NCBI GenBank assembly: GCA_020747015.1
Contig: JAGTJM010000035.1
Location: 124,001-188,000, forward strand
Direction of reading: 5' to 3'
DNA from: Pyrenochaeta sp. MPI-SDFR-AT-0127
Taxonomy: Eukaryota > Ascomycota > Dothideomycetes > Pleosporales > Cucurbitariaceae
DNA length: 64,000 bases
The notes under the pieces were generated by a model. The model was not told the DNA's origin, ran no database searches, and worked only from the letters and a program-made list of their open reading frames with translations. Of the stretch, positions 36,032-47,907 are shown piece by piece. Position numbers and translations under genes: made by a program. How positions within the stretch are numbered: position 1 is the first letter of the stretch; each line of letters opens with the position of its first letter.

Positions 36032-38254
36032 ATGGGGCGAACACATTGTTTTGAACGAGGCGCTCATGAACACGATCGAAGCTTGGACCCATTATGTCGA
36101 CGCTGTTTGACCACTTTCAATGCATCAGCATTCGATACATGGGACAAGTCAGAGTTCGTATCTGTCCAATGGCGCAGTTTTATACATTTCGACAAGCTAT
36201 GCAAGCTTTGTTGCTTACTTCTCGAAACGTAAGTCCTTCGAGTGTGCACCCACACCGCGCCATCTCACAATACCTTTAGCATTAAGCATTACGGCATCGT
36301 ACGCGGCAAAGCTAACGAGGAATTCGAACTTTGGGCTAGTAAAGATGCCTCCATGTCTGGTTACGCATTCCAACTGGTGTCAAAAGTGGGTTCTGCAGCC
36401 TCTGGATGGCTTACATGTCGGGTAAATCGTGCGAATTTTGAGGACGAGTGCTTATTTGCACGAGACACACGAATAGATAAAATCGACTGGAGAATAGTGA
36501 GGCAGTGGCTTGATCGGTGCAATTTAGAGCATGGAGCCACATGCACCACAACTCCATTGATAGCCCTTCCAGGCTTCCAGGTACTCGATTGTCAAACTCG
36601 TCAGATTGTATCTGCCCCACGAGATTGCAAGTATGCTGCATTGAGCTATGTCTGGGGAAATCAATCCTCACCCGCCTTGGGTTTAGAACACGGCTCCACA
36701 CTACCTGTGCTCGTCGAGGATGCCGTCATGTGTACGCAAGCAATAGGCCTCCGCTATCTCTGGGTTGACCGCTACTGTATCAATCAGAACGCTGATTCTA
36801 AACACGTTCTTATTCAGAACATGGATACCATTTACTCGGGAGCAGCAATCACAATCATCAATGCTGCAGGTGAGAGCTCGAACTGTGGGCTTCCCGGTCT
36901 GTCGCAACCTCGAACTCCGCTGCGTTCTGTGTCTGTCAATGGCATGGATATCATAATGATCCCCAATACCAAGGCCGAGATTGCTAATAGTAAATGGTGC
37001 AGCCGCGGCTGGACGTATCAAAAAAGCACTCTCTCTTGTCGGCGGTTAGTATTCACATCGTCGCAACTCTATTTTCAATGTTTGGGGATGCACGGCTGCG
37101 AACTGATACCTGTCTGCTTCCCTACACAAAAAGATGCAGATCCTTTTGCGCAAAGCCTTCTTGCTTTTCGTTACGAAAGTCTAGAACCCATTCCCAATCA
37201 GTCTCTTACCCGCATTCGCGAGTACCTGTGCAGAGAGCTATCGTTCGACTCGGATATTCTGAGTGCTATTATGGGGATCCTAAAGAGAACAGGGCACCAC
37301 TTCTGGGGCCTGCCGTTCGACCCGGTACTTGACAAAAAATCAATTTTCTTAGCAGATGTCACATGGTTTTCCGAGCCCGGGTTCTTATCAGCCTTGTTAT
37401 GGGGACCAGAAATTAACCCGAAGAAACCGAAGCTCAAAAGGCGAACAGAGTTCCCGTCCTGGAGCTGGGTTGGCTGGCAGGACATTGCGGGCCTTAACCA
37501 TGGGAAGTATAATATATTGGATGACAGAATCGATATGTCTCTGGAGATCAAAGACAGATGCTGCAATCGCACACTAAGCATCGAAGAATACGCTTTGGAA
37601 ATGAGGGCGCCGCACGCAGACATGTATTCCTTTGAGCCTTGCTTGTACACTACAGGTTGGGTGACAAAGGTGCAATTCCTAAAGCCCGAATGGCTTCAGC
37701 GCATCGATGATACACATTTTGCTGTGGGCAACACAATCTTTGTGGATGCGGTGGAACCATCCTCCGGGTCGAGATTAGGAAACGCAACCCTCATGACAAG
37801 CTTACTTGTCGCTAATAGTGATGAAGAGGATGCTTCACCAGATTTTGATCAACTATTTGACGACCTTTGGACCGTCCTTCTCTTCATCACCAAAACCGGC
37901 ATCAGCGAAGCAAACGGGCTCATTCTGAAGCCTCGTAAACATAATATTTACGAGAGGTTGGGCGTTCTCCATGGTACTGCAAACTTGGAGAGAGATAGAC
38001 AAGATTGTGAAGAGCCTGAAACTGAGAGACAGGAATTGTGTTTGTCGATTCTTGAAGGAGAAACAGCGTCACTTCCTACTGATGTTTTGGTCGCAGTAGA
38101 CAATACCTTTGAAGACTCTACCGAGATCTTCCAGAAAAGAACACCAGTTGGATTTATTGAATCGACAGATGAGGTCAGACACGTACCAGCAGACGAGCGT
38201 TTACCTACCAGATGGATGTTTGAATGTGAAAAGCACGAATTGCGATTAATTTGA
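36032..38254 (+). CDS. HET-domain protein (heterokaryon incompatibility type)
   Basis: Two exons, 36032-36228 and 36280-38254, with a 51-bp intron (36229-36279); the product is about 723 aa. The HET domain (a TIR-like fold) is clear from YAALSYVWGN (about residue 186), LRYLWVDRYCINQ (about 225), the DTIYSGAAITIINAAG block, and later WCSRGWTYQKSTLS. Proteins of this class can trigger cell death on non-self recognition between hyphae, although most paralogues are uncharacterised. The N terminus has cysteine pairs (CRRC near 27, CKLCC near 58), a common prelude in this fungal family. No NACHT, WD40 or other C-terminal recognition module is visible, so the sensing part may be another protein. The first exon restores CLLLET-IKHYG in frame. 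Without it there is no credible ATG near the domain. Confidence 0.9.
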
Positions 38255-38458
38255 AGTACTTTCCACATTGAGTTTTTGACCACTCGACCACCAAAGTGTA
38301 CTTTAAGTCACAATAACCTATTCTTATGCATGCTTGAAATCCGCTATGTCGAACCTCGGTGTATGGTTAGTAGCACCAATGTAAGAATATCACCCGCCTT
38401 GACCCAAACATTACTCCTTCCATTTCTGAATAATTATGTCCGCAGCCTAGCTCAGTAA

Positions 38459-40544
38459 TCAGCGTGTACTCTTCACTAAACCTTCTTTCTCGATACATAC
38501 CTTCTCCCCAACCGCATACGCCGTTGCACTTAGATGTGCACTAATTTGGAACGGCAAGATACTCATATCTGCAACCCTCAGTCCTGTAGTTCCATGAACC
38601 CTTAGATCGGGCCCAACAACACCGCCCAGCGATCTGGGAAGCATGGCTGCTGTGCAGCACGGATGCATGAATGAAAGTGTCATGCTGTCTTTGATATGCT
38701 CAATAAGTGCTTCATCGCTCTGCACCTTTGCGCCCGGACTTGTTTCGAGCGTGCCATATTTTCGCATGACGTCGGTATCGAGCATCCTACGCAGAAACTT
38801 GAGATGGGCAAGGTGTAGATCAAAGTCTACGGGATTAGTTCCCGATCGGTAGTCTAGCAATGGCTGAGAAAAAGGATTCGTCAGGTTCAGACGCACTGTG
38901 CCGCGGCTCAGGGGGTGCAGGATGAATGAACGCACTGCTGTCCCCGTCGCAAAGGGCACTTCTATGCTGGGAGCTTTGGGGTTCGCGAAGAAATCTGCGA
39001 GGACGCTGAGTTGTCGCTTGTACCCTGCGATCAAGGTTGAATCAGAGGTAGCTGGTAGATATGAAGCGGCAGTATCATCATTGACCTGACTGTGGATCTT
39101 ATTGACTATAGATGCGAAGTTGGCAGTCACATTAGGAAGCGAGACGTAGATGGCAATATTGCCCATGGCTAGTGTATACGGACCGCGCGCAGGCGTTTTG
39201 TTAAACTCTGCTGCTGCACCAGCTGCGAAAACGGGGTTTAGCATATCCGATGGCAGTGGAGAAAAGTTTCCGGGCTTTGAGTCTATATCAGAGTATTAGT
39301 CAATCAACCATTCGTGGTTTTTCCTTCTGCAGTCAACTTCCAGGGCATACAACTTACAATTCCATGACAGAGCTGGACCAGAGTGATCCTGGAAGTTTGC
39401 GCCCACGCCTGGAAGGTCCATAACTAATGGTATATCTGCATCTTTCAGAAACGTTACTGGCCCAATTCCACTTCTTTGCAGAATTGTAGGGGTGTGAAGT
39501 GCTCCAGCCGACATTATGACCTCAGCGTTGGCCGTCACGTTGAATAGTTTGGCATCCTCCAGCGACCGAACTTCGACAAGTGGCGGTCCAGACAAAGTCC
39601 CATTGCGATAAATAATCCTAGACACTTGATGCTTGACAAGTAAGTCGAAGTTCGTCCTATCTTTCACAGCATCATAGTGACCAAGTCCAGCATGAGACCG
39701 CAGTGCGGTTACAGGGTGCTGTGAGGTAGGCACCCAGCAGAGGCCTTCCTTGTCGCCGCCGGCGCACTCGTTGGCAACGTTGATTCCCATCCCTTTCCAT
39801 GCGTCTCTTGCAATGAAATTGTCTGCCCATAGGAAAGGTGGGTAGCTAGAGTATATCGGCGTGGAGCTCCCGTAAGCGGAACTATCCCAGGTATAACCAT
39901 AATCTTGAACCATTTTGGCCGATGGCGGAGTAAATGTGACACTCTTAAAAACCGTCAATCTTGTCTGGAACCTCAATGGTATTCTTTCTCACCTTTTTGA
40001 AGTAGGGGAACAATCCCTCCCAATCCCACTTATGCTCGCTCTCATCAAACTCCGGGCTGCCAGCCCGTGCCCACGCATCATAATCAAAGCGACTCCCACG
40101 ATCGAAGAACATTCCATTCACAGAACTGCTCCCTCCAACCGTCTTACCAGCAAACACAAAAGCTGTCTTGTTCTTCACCTCAGGATTCGGGAGTGACGAG
40201 AACGTCCAACTATCCGCTCGCGCACCCGGCCCGCCCCAGACGGTATCAGGTGGATCAAAGATTCCAGGTGCATACTGGATCTCGCCATATTCAACGACGA
40301 GGACAGTTTCTGTAAGTGGACTTAGTCGCAATAAACAGAGTTTGGTTTATGTCGTTGGATAATGTATACTCTTTGGGAATGCCTCCGTTAATCGGTCGGC
40401 TATGGTAAGACCCGTAGTACCTCCCCCCGCAACAATGAAGTCGTAATTCTCGCGGAGCTGCGAGGCTTGAAGCTTTGCACTGACATCTGGTAGTGCATTT
40501 ACCAGAGTAGCGAGCAGGCTTAGGTGGATGATATTATGCAGCAT
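38459..40544 (-). CDS. secreted GMC oxidoreductase (FAD-dependent)
   Basis: Four exons (40544-40370, 40309-39993, 39943-39358, 39282-38459) with introns of 60, 49 and 75 bp encode about 633 aa, typical for the glucose-methanol-choline family. A signal peptide is likely at residues 1-17 (hydrophobic, ending VNALP). The FAD-binding motif DFIVAGGGTTGLTIADRL lies at about 35-52. The first family signature region GGSSSVNGMFFDRGS and the second, SAGALHTPTILQRSGIGP, are both present. Near the C terminus, HLSATAYAVGEK supplies one of the active-site histidine/asparagine positions. It should oxidise an alcohol using FAD and O2 or quinones, outside the cell. Substrate (aryl alcohol, glucose, choline or a pathway intermediate) is undetermined. 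It is convergent with the HET gene, with stops about 200 bp apart. Confidence 0.93.
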
Positions 40545-41182
40545 CCTTTCGAAAGCAGTAGCGACGCTACTTCAATGTGGAATATGCTCAGCTTTTGGGT
40601 TGAATCATGAGGTTTTTGTGAACCCCTCAAGCAATCAAGGTAGAATCGACCCTTGTAATCCAGTAAGCAACGTGCATACACCTCCGCATTCCAAGAGCTG
40701 TAGTGACACCTGACGATTTAGCCTAAGCGTAATCTCTTCCATGACCGAACTTTACGAGTTCGGATATATCCTGGTAGCGACGAGAAGCCGATCGCATCTG
40801 GCATGGATGCAAAACGAGGAGTAGCCAAATTTATCTTCGGTAGTAACATCGAAATTCCGCGCAGCAGTCAGCGGCTCTTTGCTCGATTCGTTGCAGTGCA
40901 TTGTCATCTTGACCTTGGCGACGTTACGATCGAGATTTCTGGGACAATGATGATTGCTGCGCAACGGTCTAGAAATGAGAAAACTAATGCACCGCTCTGA
41001 GGCACTTGACCATAGGGCTGTCGTTTTTCGGATCATTAGAGCGAAAGGTTCTTGATAACAAGGTACATCGAAATGATCTTACTGCACTTTCCTACACATC
41101 GACCAGTTGGCTTGATACACAGGGACAGCAACGAGGACAGAAAAATATATCTCCAAGATATGTTCTCCTTTATTGTTGTTAG
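40545..41182. other. intergenic, GMC oxidoreductase promoter and COG3 3' flank
   Basis: No gene seen. Both neighbours are on the - strand, so this includes the upstream region of the GMC gene and the 3' end of the COG3 gene. Confidence 0.5.
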
Positions 41183-43274
41183 CTACTTATCGAAAGCGTC
41201 TCGTAGCTTCTCGAAGTGATCCCGCATCTCCTCACCGAGCTTCCCTTCTACGTCTGCTAGTATTGTACATATCAAACTATAGTTATTACACAAGAACCGC
41301 TCTCGCTTCCTGGTGTCACTAATACTCTTACTCAGCTTCGTAAGATAGGCTTCATATTCGCTTCTTAATCGGCCTATGCTCACCGAGACCGGCTCGTCAT
41401 CTCCGGCCTCCGACGATAAAGCGAGGATGCCTTGAAGTACATTGGCAAACTTTTGTGTATGCGATGTGGGTGCTGTTGAACTTGCATCTCGAGTGCCTGC
41501 GGAGAGAAGTGCTGCACCGGCTGATGGGCGGTTGGGAAGGGATGAGGTAAGTTTCTGGAGGGATGTACAGTGCATGTCCAGGACTTGCTGGAAGCGTGGC
41601 CAAAGGAGCATATTAGTCGCGTTTATGTAGCCTTCAACAGTGGGAACCTTTCTACGTTGCAATTCAAATGCGAAGTGCTGATTCAAGCGTACGCAGAGTA
41701 ATATGCCTAATGTATCTGTTGTTGACTCCACTAGCGATTTCGTGACCGCTTGACCAATCGCTAATGTAGGCTCGAAAATAGATTGAAATGTTCGAGAAAT
41801 GGCGTGATAATTCTGCGAGGGGGCGAAGTATGTAGAGATAAAAGTGTACTCGAAGCATGCATTGTCGATAAGTGCAAGATTAAAGCTCCGAAATGGTACC
41901 TCTAGATAATGTGCCGACTTCTCCTCTTCGGCGACGTGAGCTGTTAGAGCATTCACCGAGGAACTCTTGAGCGCATCGCGACGCCGACCAAGCGAGAAAG
42001 CATCGTAAGACGCTGGTGCATTGCGAGACTGACCGAGCAGATTCCCACTCCTTCTGGCGCTGGGGTCTTCGCCTAGTACATCGTACTTGTCCATGGTATG
42101 GACTTTAATCTTCTCGAGAGCCGTTCGATACCGAGTAAAGTGGTTCAAGTAGTACCATCGCATGGTATAAACATAAGCCTGACCAATCTGCTGCGCGAGC
42201 TCAGGTTGGTGCTTGGCGAGAAAGGCATAAAGATCCTTGAACTTCAGGAATGCTTGTTGCTGTATGATTTGTGCGTTGATAGACGGTGAGCGGATGGCCT
42301 TGATCTGTGCAACGATGTAGTCTCGTATCCGTTCAATGGCGCGGTTTGTAAGGTCGTCAAGAAGCGGCTTCACGTCCTTGATGGCCTTCAAGTCCGGTTG
42401 TTCTTTGGCTTTGGCATTGATCGTTTTTGAGCGCTTCTCCACCTCAGATAAGGCGCGCACAAAGCCCTCATCTACTGGGCCTTCCGCAATCTTGCGCACC
42501 ACAGCTGGTGATATGCTGATGTCCTCGACTGCTGGTCCTAGCAGCTTTTCAACTACTGTACGATTTTCGAGTTTTGTGTTCAGTGCTATTGAGCGATTTT
42601 GAAGCGACTCAATCTCTGCCGAAACAGCACCAAGATCGGCCTGGAAGTTTGTGAGGTATGTTTCTACAGACTTCAATACCTCGTCGCATGCAAGGATGGA
42701 TTTGTGCAGGTCCTCAAATCTGTCTTTTTCTTTGTCATCTGCAAGCACGATGAGCAAACATCTGGAACGCAACATGTAAACACGTACATTCTTCAACTGA
42801 CTGTGCGCTATATGTATGTACAGAGACGGGTTGCCGTTGCTCAGAAGCTACTTCCGTAGCGAAAGCTTGCAAGCTGAGTCCCCCAAACTCGATGTCTGTG
42901 TCTACCTCTGCCGGCTTCTGTGGCGTGGCTCCAGTTGAATCCCCATTGATAGCAACTGGCCTCCGTGGTGGCCCTCCCATTATCGACTCCAATATTTGTA
43001 CCGGATCAGGGCCATTGTGAGGATATCCACCCGTCTGCCGTCGTCGAAGCGCGCCATTAGGTGCCCCTGAGGTAATTGACAAGTTTGTACTCGAGGCACC
43101 GGGAGACGCAAGTGACAAGGAAGACGATCGTGGGATCAGCCCAGGTCTAGGAGGTAAAGGTCCGGGGCCTGAGGCTGGATAGCCCCTTCGAGGAGCAGGC
43201 GAATACGAATCACGTCGAGGTGGAGGCGTGCCCGAGGGTGTCGAATAAGCAGAAAGCCTATCCAGGCCCCACAT
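41183..43274 (-). CDS. COG3: conserved oligomeric Golgi complex subunit 3 (COG3/Sec34)
   Basis: Exon 1 is 43274-42788 and exon 2 is 42738-41183, with a 49-bp intron (42787-42739); the product is about 680 aa. COG3 is a core (lobe A) subunit of the COG tethering complex, which captures intra-Golgi retrograde vesicles. The N-terminal 130 residues are Pro/Ser/Arg rich and disordered. The Sec34-like region starts at the splice (QSVEE-YDKEKDRFEDLHKSI) and is followed by coiled-coil and helical segments, including SLQNRSIALNTKLENRTVVEK, typical of this family. The start at 43274 (MWGLDRLSAY) is the first ATG. An AG acceptor-like site just upstream (CATAGACAG) means a short extra first exon is possible. 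Confidence 0.9.
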
Positions 43275-43577
43275 ACTGTCTATGTAAGTCAAAGTCAGCT
43301 CAAAGGCGCATCTCCAAGCAAATTGTTATGCGAGTGTCGAGGACAGCTACACGACCATTCACCCGGCACGTAAGCGGCCTCGGCGTTTATTTGTTCCGGT
43401 GCTAGACAGGGATTCCTTAGCGCGGCCTTGCCCCTCGCGCCTGCCCAAAATCAAAATCCAGACACGCAGACTTCTCTCTCCATCTCCATTAAAGGACCGC
43501 TCTCCCCACCACCGCTCCCTGTCCAACGCCGACTTCAGCTTCTTCCTCACCGTCGCATCCTACTCTCATTCAACACC
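43275..43577. promoter_or_regulatory. divergent promoter region COG3 / eIF5A
   Basis: About 300 bp between the two start codons. The eIF5A side is strongly pyrimidine-rich (CT-rich around 43470-43560), as often seen near transcription starts of highly expressed fungal genes. No canonical TATA box is evident. Confidence 0.5.
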
Positions 43578-44300
43578 ATGGCGGACGACGCGCAGGTACG
43601 TGCTTCGCGGTTCAGCCCCGCATGTGCTCTTTTACCCCACCTTGTCGATTCCCGTCGCCAGTTCCGCCCAGGCGTCAAGTTCGCCATATGCGGCTCTCCA
43701 CCAAAGCCAGTACTGACAATGTTTCCCACAGCATGAGCACACCTTCGAGAGCGCCGATGCCGGTGCCTCCCAGACCTACCCCATGCAGTGCTCTGCTCTG
43801 AGGAAGAACGGCTTCGTCGTCATCAAGAACCGCCCTTGCAAGATCGTTGAGATGACCACCTCGAAGACCGGCAAGCACGGTCACGCCAAGGTCCATCTGG
43901 TCGCCATCGACATCTTCACCTCCAAGAAGTTGGAAGAACTCTGCCCTTCCACTCACAACATGAACGTTCCCAACGTCCGCCGCCAGGAGTACCAGCTCGT
44001 AAGTCTATGTCAATGTTCCAATGACAGCCTCGGTTAATTGCGCGTCCAGCTCGATGTCACCGATGATGGTTTCCTCTCCCTCATGTCCGACGATGGTACC
44101 ACCAAGGACGATGTCAAGGTTCCTGATGGTGAGGTTGGCGACAAGATCAACAAGATGTTCACCGAGGACGGCAAAGACACCAGTGAGTCATGCTCTTGAC
44201 AGCTATCGAAGCGCTACTAACCAAGTTTTTAGACGTCATTGTCCTCACTGCTATGGGTGAGGAGTCTGCCATTGACGCCAAGGAAGCTCCCAAGTCCTAG
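43578..44300 (+). CDS. translation factor eIF5A
   Basis: Four exons (43578-43595, 43732-43998, 44050-44182, 44233-44300) encode 161 aa, the usual length. Intron 1 is long for this window (136 bp) and follows only six codons; the others are 51 and 50 bp. The factor binds the ribosomal E site and relieves stalling, notably at proline runs, and also promotes termination. The hypusine loop TSKTGKHGHAK is intact, with the modified lysine at residue 54. The start MADDAQHEHTFESAD and the tail with MGEESAI also match the family. A long first intron near the start codon is common in fungal translation genes and can boost expression. A polyadenylation-like AATAAA lies at 44567. Confidence 0.97.
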
Positions 44301-45090
44301 AGCCGCACCTGAGGATTCGTAGGCTGTCAGCGGGAAGCAAGGCGCGGAATGCTGGCTAGCTACAAAAGAAGTTGTGACACTCTTCGCGCGTATTCTTCAT
44401 GCGAAGTTGCAGCTTTGGCGACAATTCTAGCATTCTCTAGTGCATCTGCCAGCACTGAGCAACCAATGCTTTAGGTTCTTCGGACAGATTTGGGTTCTTT
44501 GCATTGCCATGTGTGGGAAATGTATCACGAATCATTCCCATCCTAGATATATCCTTTACGGCAATGAATAAAAGATGATGATGTTACGGCATATCTTGTG
44601 TGTTCAATTGGCGAAAATCTTGCAGTGAATGTGGGTTTACCGTTTTCGCGCTAGTGGATGGCGAACTTAAGCTTTGTGCAACCTTAAACATCGTGAGGTT
44701 TCACTCAGCCTCACCAACTTTGCGATTACCAAAGTCGCTCATCGTTGGCAATTCCATGAAACGCTGGAGTGACAGAAGCTTTTCGCAACCGAACGCCGTG
44801 GAGGTGGAAATTCCTCCTCTTGCCACAAATACAGCACATAATCAAAGATTTCAACTCTTTCAGGTCCCCCAGCGAAGGCGCCAAGTTCCACAGTCTATTG
44901 AGGCTACGCTAATGTCAACTATATTGGGTCAGCTAGTCATTTCTGCTGACTCCACGCGGTGAATGCAGCATTCCTGCATTTTACAATATCTTCTTCCTAA
45001 CCATAGCGTACTGTTCCACGCAACCAATATCAACGCCAGCGTTAGGACCTGGAATGTCATGAACTAAAGTTTTGATCGAGGTTGCCAGAA
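44301..45090. other. intergenic, eIF5A 3' UTR and RRN7 promoter
   Basis: No gene supported. It contains the eIF5A 3' region (AATAAA at 44567-44572) and the sequence upstream of RRN7. The 120-codon frame at 44600-44962 has no family features. Confidence 0.5.
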
Positions 45091-47002
45091 ATGGAGAAAC
45101 TACCTACCAAGGGTCCTGTTTGTGGCGTTGAAAATTGCCGATCAAGAACCTATGAAGAGGGCGAAGATGGATTTCTTTACTGTCAGAATGGGCATCGTCA
45201 ACATGTAAGTACTGTGAAATATAACATTGCCCCCCATAGTAATGTAAATTAGGGCTTAGTTCGAGGGGAAGATGATGAAGATAATTTCTCAACGGCTATC
45301 AGAACAGTTACGCGCAGGAAGAAGGATGTTGATGAAAATGAAAAGCGAGCTGCTAAACGTAAGTTTCAACACTCTGATAGGCCTTAGAATATCGCAAGTA
45401 TACGTTGTCGGATCCTCACCTCAAGTATAACAAGATCAGGCATAACTGTGCGTTAGCCTAAACGGTCTTGCGCTAAAATGCGACTGGTGTCCAGGCTTCA
45501 AGATCGGTGGGAACAGCGACGATTTCATGCGATACAGATTGTTCCAGTACTCGAAGCTGACATAAATTATAGATTTCAGCGGGCGACAAGCTTTCGCTCT
45601 GTATCTGAAATCTCTACAGCTCATTCTGCGACACCAAGTCTGGTTCTTGGTACACGAGCAAAGGCTTCCAGCTGAGCTGGAAACGATAGTGTTTGACCTC
45701 TGGGCTTTGCGAATTGCTCATTTCGGCGATAGAATAGCTAGCAATGACCCTGAGGTAGACTCCCAACCTCAGTCACAAGTCTTCAACACCATGGAGAGCG
45801 AAGAAAGCGACACTGCCGACAATGAACGCGGTCTACTCAAAAGATTAAGAGGAAGAGACAGAAAGCTCACAGGTGCACCAAACTTGAAGGACTGCCTTGC
45901 GCTATGCTACCTTGGTATCCTGACATTACGGCTCCCAATCACGCCGGGCGACATATATGCATGGGTCACAGACGGTAAGATGGCCTATAGAAGAGCAATA
46001 AAACGTCTGCCGCTTGCCATGAGAGACCGACTGCCGCCAGCCTATCATGCTGTGTTGGATCCAAATACACAATTGAGTTACAAGCGTCTCTATACAACAA
46101 TCACGGACATACAGATTAGCCTTGAGAAGGATCATGGCCTTCTATGGCCAGCGCTCAACGTCCCCGTGCTTCTCTTTCGCTATTTGAAAGAGCTGGCATT
46201 GCCTTTGGAGTTATATGATGCGACCATACGACTAGGTGATCTACTTGGTCATGACTTTGCATTACACTACAATCGCAAGAAGAGATTAGGCATTCGTCAT
46301 TTGCCAGAAGCACAACTCATTGGGTGCGTTGTTGTTTGCGTCAAGCTGTTGTATCCATTCGACGATGAACGTCGCTACCCTAAAACTGTATTGGAACCGA
46401 CAGCCACAACGTTCAACTGGAGGGATTGGCATGATCAAATGCGGGCTGTCGGAATGAAGCAGCGAGGTAGCAGAGAATGTTTAACTACCGAAGAGCTGAC
46501 CATGCTGAATGAGAAAGATGTTCTCTCCATGCAACCCGACCAGATGGATCAATATCTCGACTTCTACGCTGAGACTTTCCTCGATGATGCTGAGATACAG
46601 AGAACAAAAGATGCAGACGATTTCCGCAACGCGCTTTATAACATGTTTCCAATTGATGGTAGGGAGCAACATCTACATAGCCAGCTTTCCGACAAGCCCC
46701 CGTATCAGCAGAGGCTCGAGGTTATTAAGGCTGTTCATAGTGGCATGAAACCAGTGGCGGTGAAGAGTGATGAGAAAGCTGGACAGGATGCCTTACGGCC
46801 GGGGCAAATGTATGTATCCTGGAAGAATGAGCAAGATATACCAGAGCAGGCGCAAGCTTTCTACAAGGAGGCTGCGAGACTCGCGGGTTTGTCCATGGAC
46901 ATGCTTGTCAAGTCGGTTTTCTTTACTGAGGCGAGGATTGAGCAGTGGAGGAGGAAACAAACAAGACGACAAGATGCGGAAACGGGCACCGTGGATGACT
47001 AA
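45091..47002 (+). CDS. RRN7: RNA polymerase I initiation factor Rrn7/TAF1B (TFIIB-like)
   Basis: Three exons (45091-45204, 45253-45358, 45573-47002) encode about 549 aa. Rrn7 is the TFIIB-like subunit of the core factor that recruits Pol I to rDNA promoters. The N-terminal zinc ribbon is visible as C11-x4-C16-x14-C31-x3-H35, matching the RRN7-type finger, and is followed by the B-reader/linker-like basic region. The cyclin-fold part begins after the second splice (KHFSGRQAFALYLKSLQLILRHQ) and continues with LPAELETIVFDLWALR. The second intron (214 bp) is unusually long here. Shorter alternatives break the frame or leave only a 29-bp intron, so this join is preferred. It sits in a co-oriented run with eIF5A and UBI-L40. 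Confidence 0.88.
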
Positions 47003-47254
47003 ATTGGGCCTGGTCCGGCACCCTGTAGAAAATCATCATCATATGTAGCAACAATAAATGTTCATCAGGCCAACCTTTTTTCCTCTGCATAATTGGAATG
47101 AGGACCAAGAAGTTGCAAGGGTCGAAAGTGAAGGTGCAACTCACGTGAGTTGTCGCGCACGGGCCATCTCGCTAAGCGGCAATCCACACGTTCAATTCTA
47201 CCTCGCCTGAACCTATCGACGAACTTCGACACAGGATCCAGCAACACCGCGAAC
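47003..47254 (+). promoter_or_regulatory. short promoter region of UBI-L40
   Basis: Only about 250 bp separate the RRN7 stop and the UBI-L40 ATG. An AATAAA near 47053 could end the RRN7 transcript, leaving about 200 bp for the promoter of a gene expected to be highly expressed. Confidence 0.4.
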
Positions 47255-47907
47255 ATGCAGATCTTCGTGAAGACCCGTAAGTCAAAAGAATAAGACTCGA
47301 TCTCTCTGGCAGTTCCTAACAATATCTACAGTGACGGGCAAGACTATCACCCTTGAGGTGGAGTCCTCTGATACCATCGGTACGCAAATCCCTCTCGAAC
47401 GCCACAGCATCGCAGTAGGCACTGCGCATTACTCCCAAGCTGCGATGCCACCAGAACAGGATGAAGAGGCTAATATTTATGGGCAGACAACGTCAAGAGC
47501 AAGATCCAGGACAAGGAGGGCATTCCCCCGGACCAGCAGCGTTTGATCTTCGCCGGCAAGCAACTCGAGGATGGCCGCACCCTTTCCGACTACAACATCC
47601 AGAAGGAGTCAACTCTCCACTTGGTCCTCCGTCTTCGTGGTGGTATCATCGAGCCGTCGCTCAAGGCCCTTGCCTCAAAGTACAACTGCGATAAGATGAT
47701 TTGCCGCAAGTGCTACGCACGCCTGCCACCGAGGGCTGTCAACTGCGTACGTCCACCAATATTTCCCATAGCCTGATCTACCGATTCGAAGGATGTGACA
47801 TGTGGGAGTGGAGTGGCGATGGAACGAAACTTGGGCTAACAATGCTACAGCGCAAGAAGAAGTGCGGACACACCAACCAGCTCCGCCCCAAGAAGAAGCT
47901 CAAATAG
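47255..47907 (+). CDS. ubiquitin-60S ribosomal protein L40 fusion
   Basis: Four exons (47255-47276, 47332-47379, 47487-47746, 47851-47907) with introns of 55, 107 and 104 bp encode 128 aa: ubiquitin (76 aa, ending LRLRGG) fused to L40/eL40 (52 aa). Cleavage after GG by deubiquitinases yields free ubiquitin and the ribosomal protein. The ubiquitin part carries the usual lysines, including K48 in the FAGKQLEDG loop. The L40 part has the four-cysteine zinc site (CRKC...C...C) and the conserved CGHTNQLRPKKKLK end. Intron positions after residue 7 and within the ubiquitin domain are typical of fungal ubiquitin fusions. Confidence 0.97.

Noticed and set aside
38459..43274. Secondary-metabolite cluster around the GMC oxidoreductase
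   Set aside because: Neighbours are a HET protein and the Golgi subunit COG3. No polyketide synthase, NRPS, terpene cyclase or pathway regulator lies in the window.
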